Positions 5,247 through 5,411 of a stretch of DNA of 5,411 nucleotides are shown here, piece by piece. The stretch spans positions 1 to 5,411 of the forward strand of contig JAITKC010000064.1 of NCBI GenBank assembly GCA_031278665.1, read 5' to 3'. The first letter of the stretch is position 1. The number at the start of each line of letters is the position of its first letter. Origin of the DNA: Bifidobacteriaceae bacterium (GTDB taxonomy: Bacteria; Actinomycetota; Actinomycetes; Actinomycetales; WQXJ01). The position numbers and the translations under genes are program-made. Under the pieces are notes generated by a model. That model was not told where the DNA came from. It did not search any database and worked only from the letters and a program-made list of their open reading frames with translations.

Positions 5247-5411
5247 TCAGTCCGGTGGCCGCTCCTCCTCCAGCAGCCGCTTGACCACCGAAAAAGCCAG
5301 ACCCGGCGGATGGCCTTTGCGGGCCAGTTGCGAGGCCGCCCGGCGCAGCCGCGTCTCGGCCGGCAGGCGCGCCGTCGCCGCCAGTTTCTTGCGCGCCCAG
5401 CGCTCCGCCGC
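5247..5411 (-). CDS. recX: Regulatory protein RecX, C-terminal 54 residues (5' part outside window)
   Basis: The frame enters from the right edge and ends at TGA (5247-5249). Its 54 residues read as the last helical repeat of RecX: AERWARKKLAATARL (2-16), then RLRRAASQLARKGHPPGLAFSVV (21-43) with the family's R..R....LARKG pattern, and a Lys/Leu/Glu-rich end, LLEEERPPD. RecX binds RecA filaments and inhibits recombinase and coprotease activity; it is normally encoded just downstream of recA, which would lie to the right of this window. In many actinobacteria miaB follows recX, which supports the call despite the short fragment. The 121 bp between its stop and the antitoxin start hold the hairpins and repeats described separately. 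Confidence 0.8.
   Translation of the reverse strand, partial: AAERWARKKLAATARLPAETRLRRAASQLARKGHPPGLAFSVVKRLLEEERPPD

Overview
The window is about 70% GC with heavy G/C third-position bias, GTG/TTG starts and a recX–miaB gene order. Together these point to an actinomycete (Actinomycetota). Nothing in the sequence fixes the genus. All genes I can support lie on the minus strand, so transcription runs from high to low coordinates; every long plus-strand frame looks like a shadow.

In transcription order: (1) the last 54 codons of recX, the modulator of RecA (5247-5411, cut by the window edge). (2) A 120-bp intergenic region with GC-rich hairpins, a two-copy 15-bp direct repeat and a near-perfect palindrome just upstream of the next gene. 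(3) A type II toxin-antitoxin pair: a ribbon-helix-helix antitoxin (4865-5125) whose gene overlaps that of a PIN-domain VapC-family toxin (4474-4875) by 11 bp. (4) miaB, the radical-SAM tRNA methylthiotransferase (2995-4461), starting only 12 bp after the toxin stop. (5) A DUF805 membrane protein with a long Gly/Gln/Pro/Tyr-rich N-terminal tail containing tandem repeats (2027-2923). (6) A 284-bp intergenic stretch with one long inverted repeat. (7) The first 580 codons of a large FAD- and Fe-S-binding oxidoreductase of the YdiJ / D-lactate dehydrogenase type (1-1742), running off the left edge.

The main interest is the toxin-antitoxin module lodged between recX and miaB. Its spacing suggests that miaB is co-transcribed with it and may be under the antitoxin's autoregulation. 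VapC toxins commonly cut tRNA anticodon loops and MiaB modifies A37 beside the anticodon, so the arrangement links a possible tRNA nuclease with a tRNA-modifying enzyme. This link is inferred from position only. The putative control region is unusually legible: a 15-bp perfect palindrome fits exactly between a candidate -10 and the -35 position, and a pair of TTATTCACA motifs (DnaA-box-like) lies over and upstream of it. The antitoxin also carries an 18-bp tandem repeat coding for a Gly/Ser/Pro linker between its DNA-binding head and its presumed toxin-binding tail.
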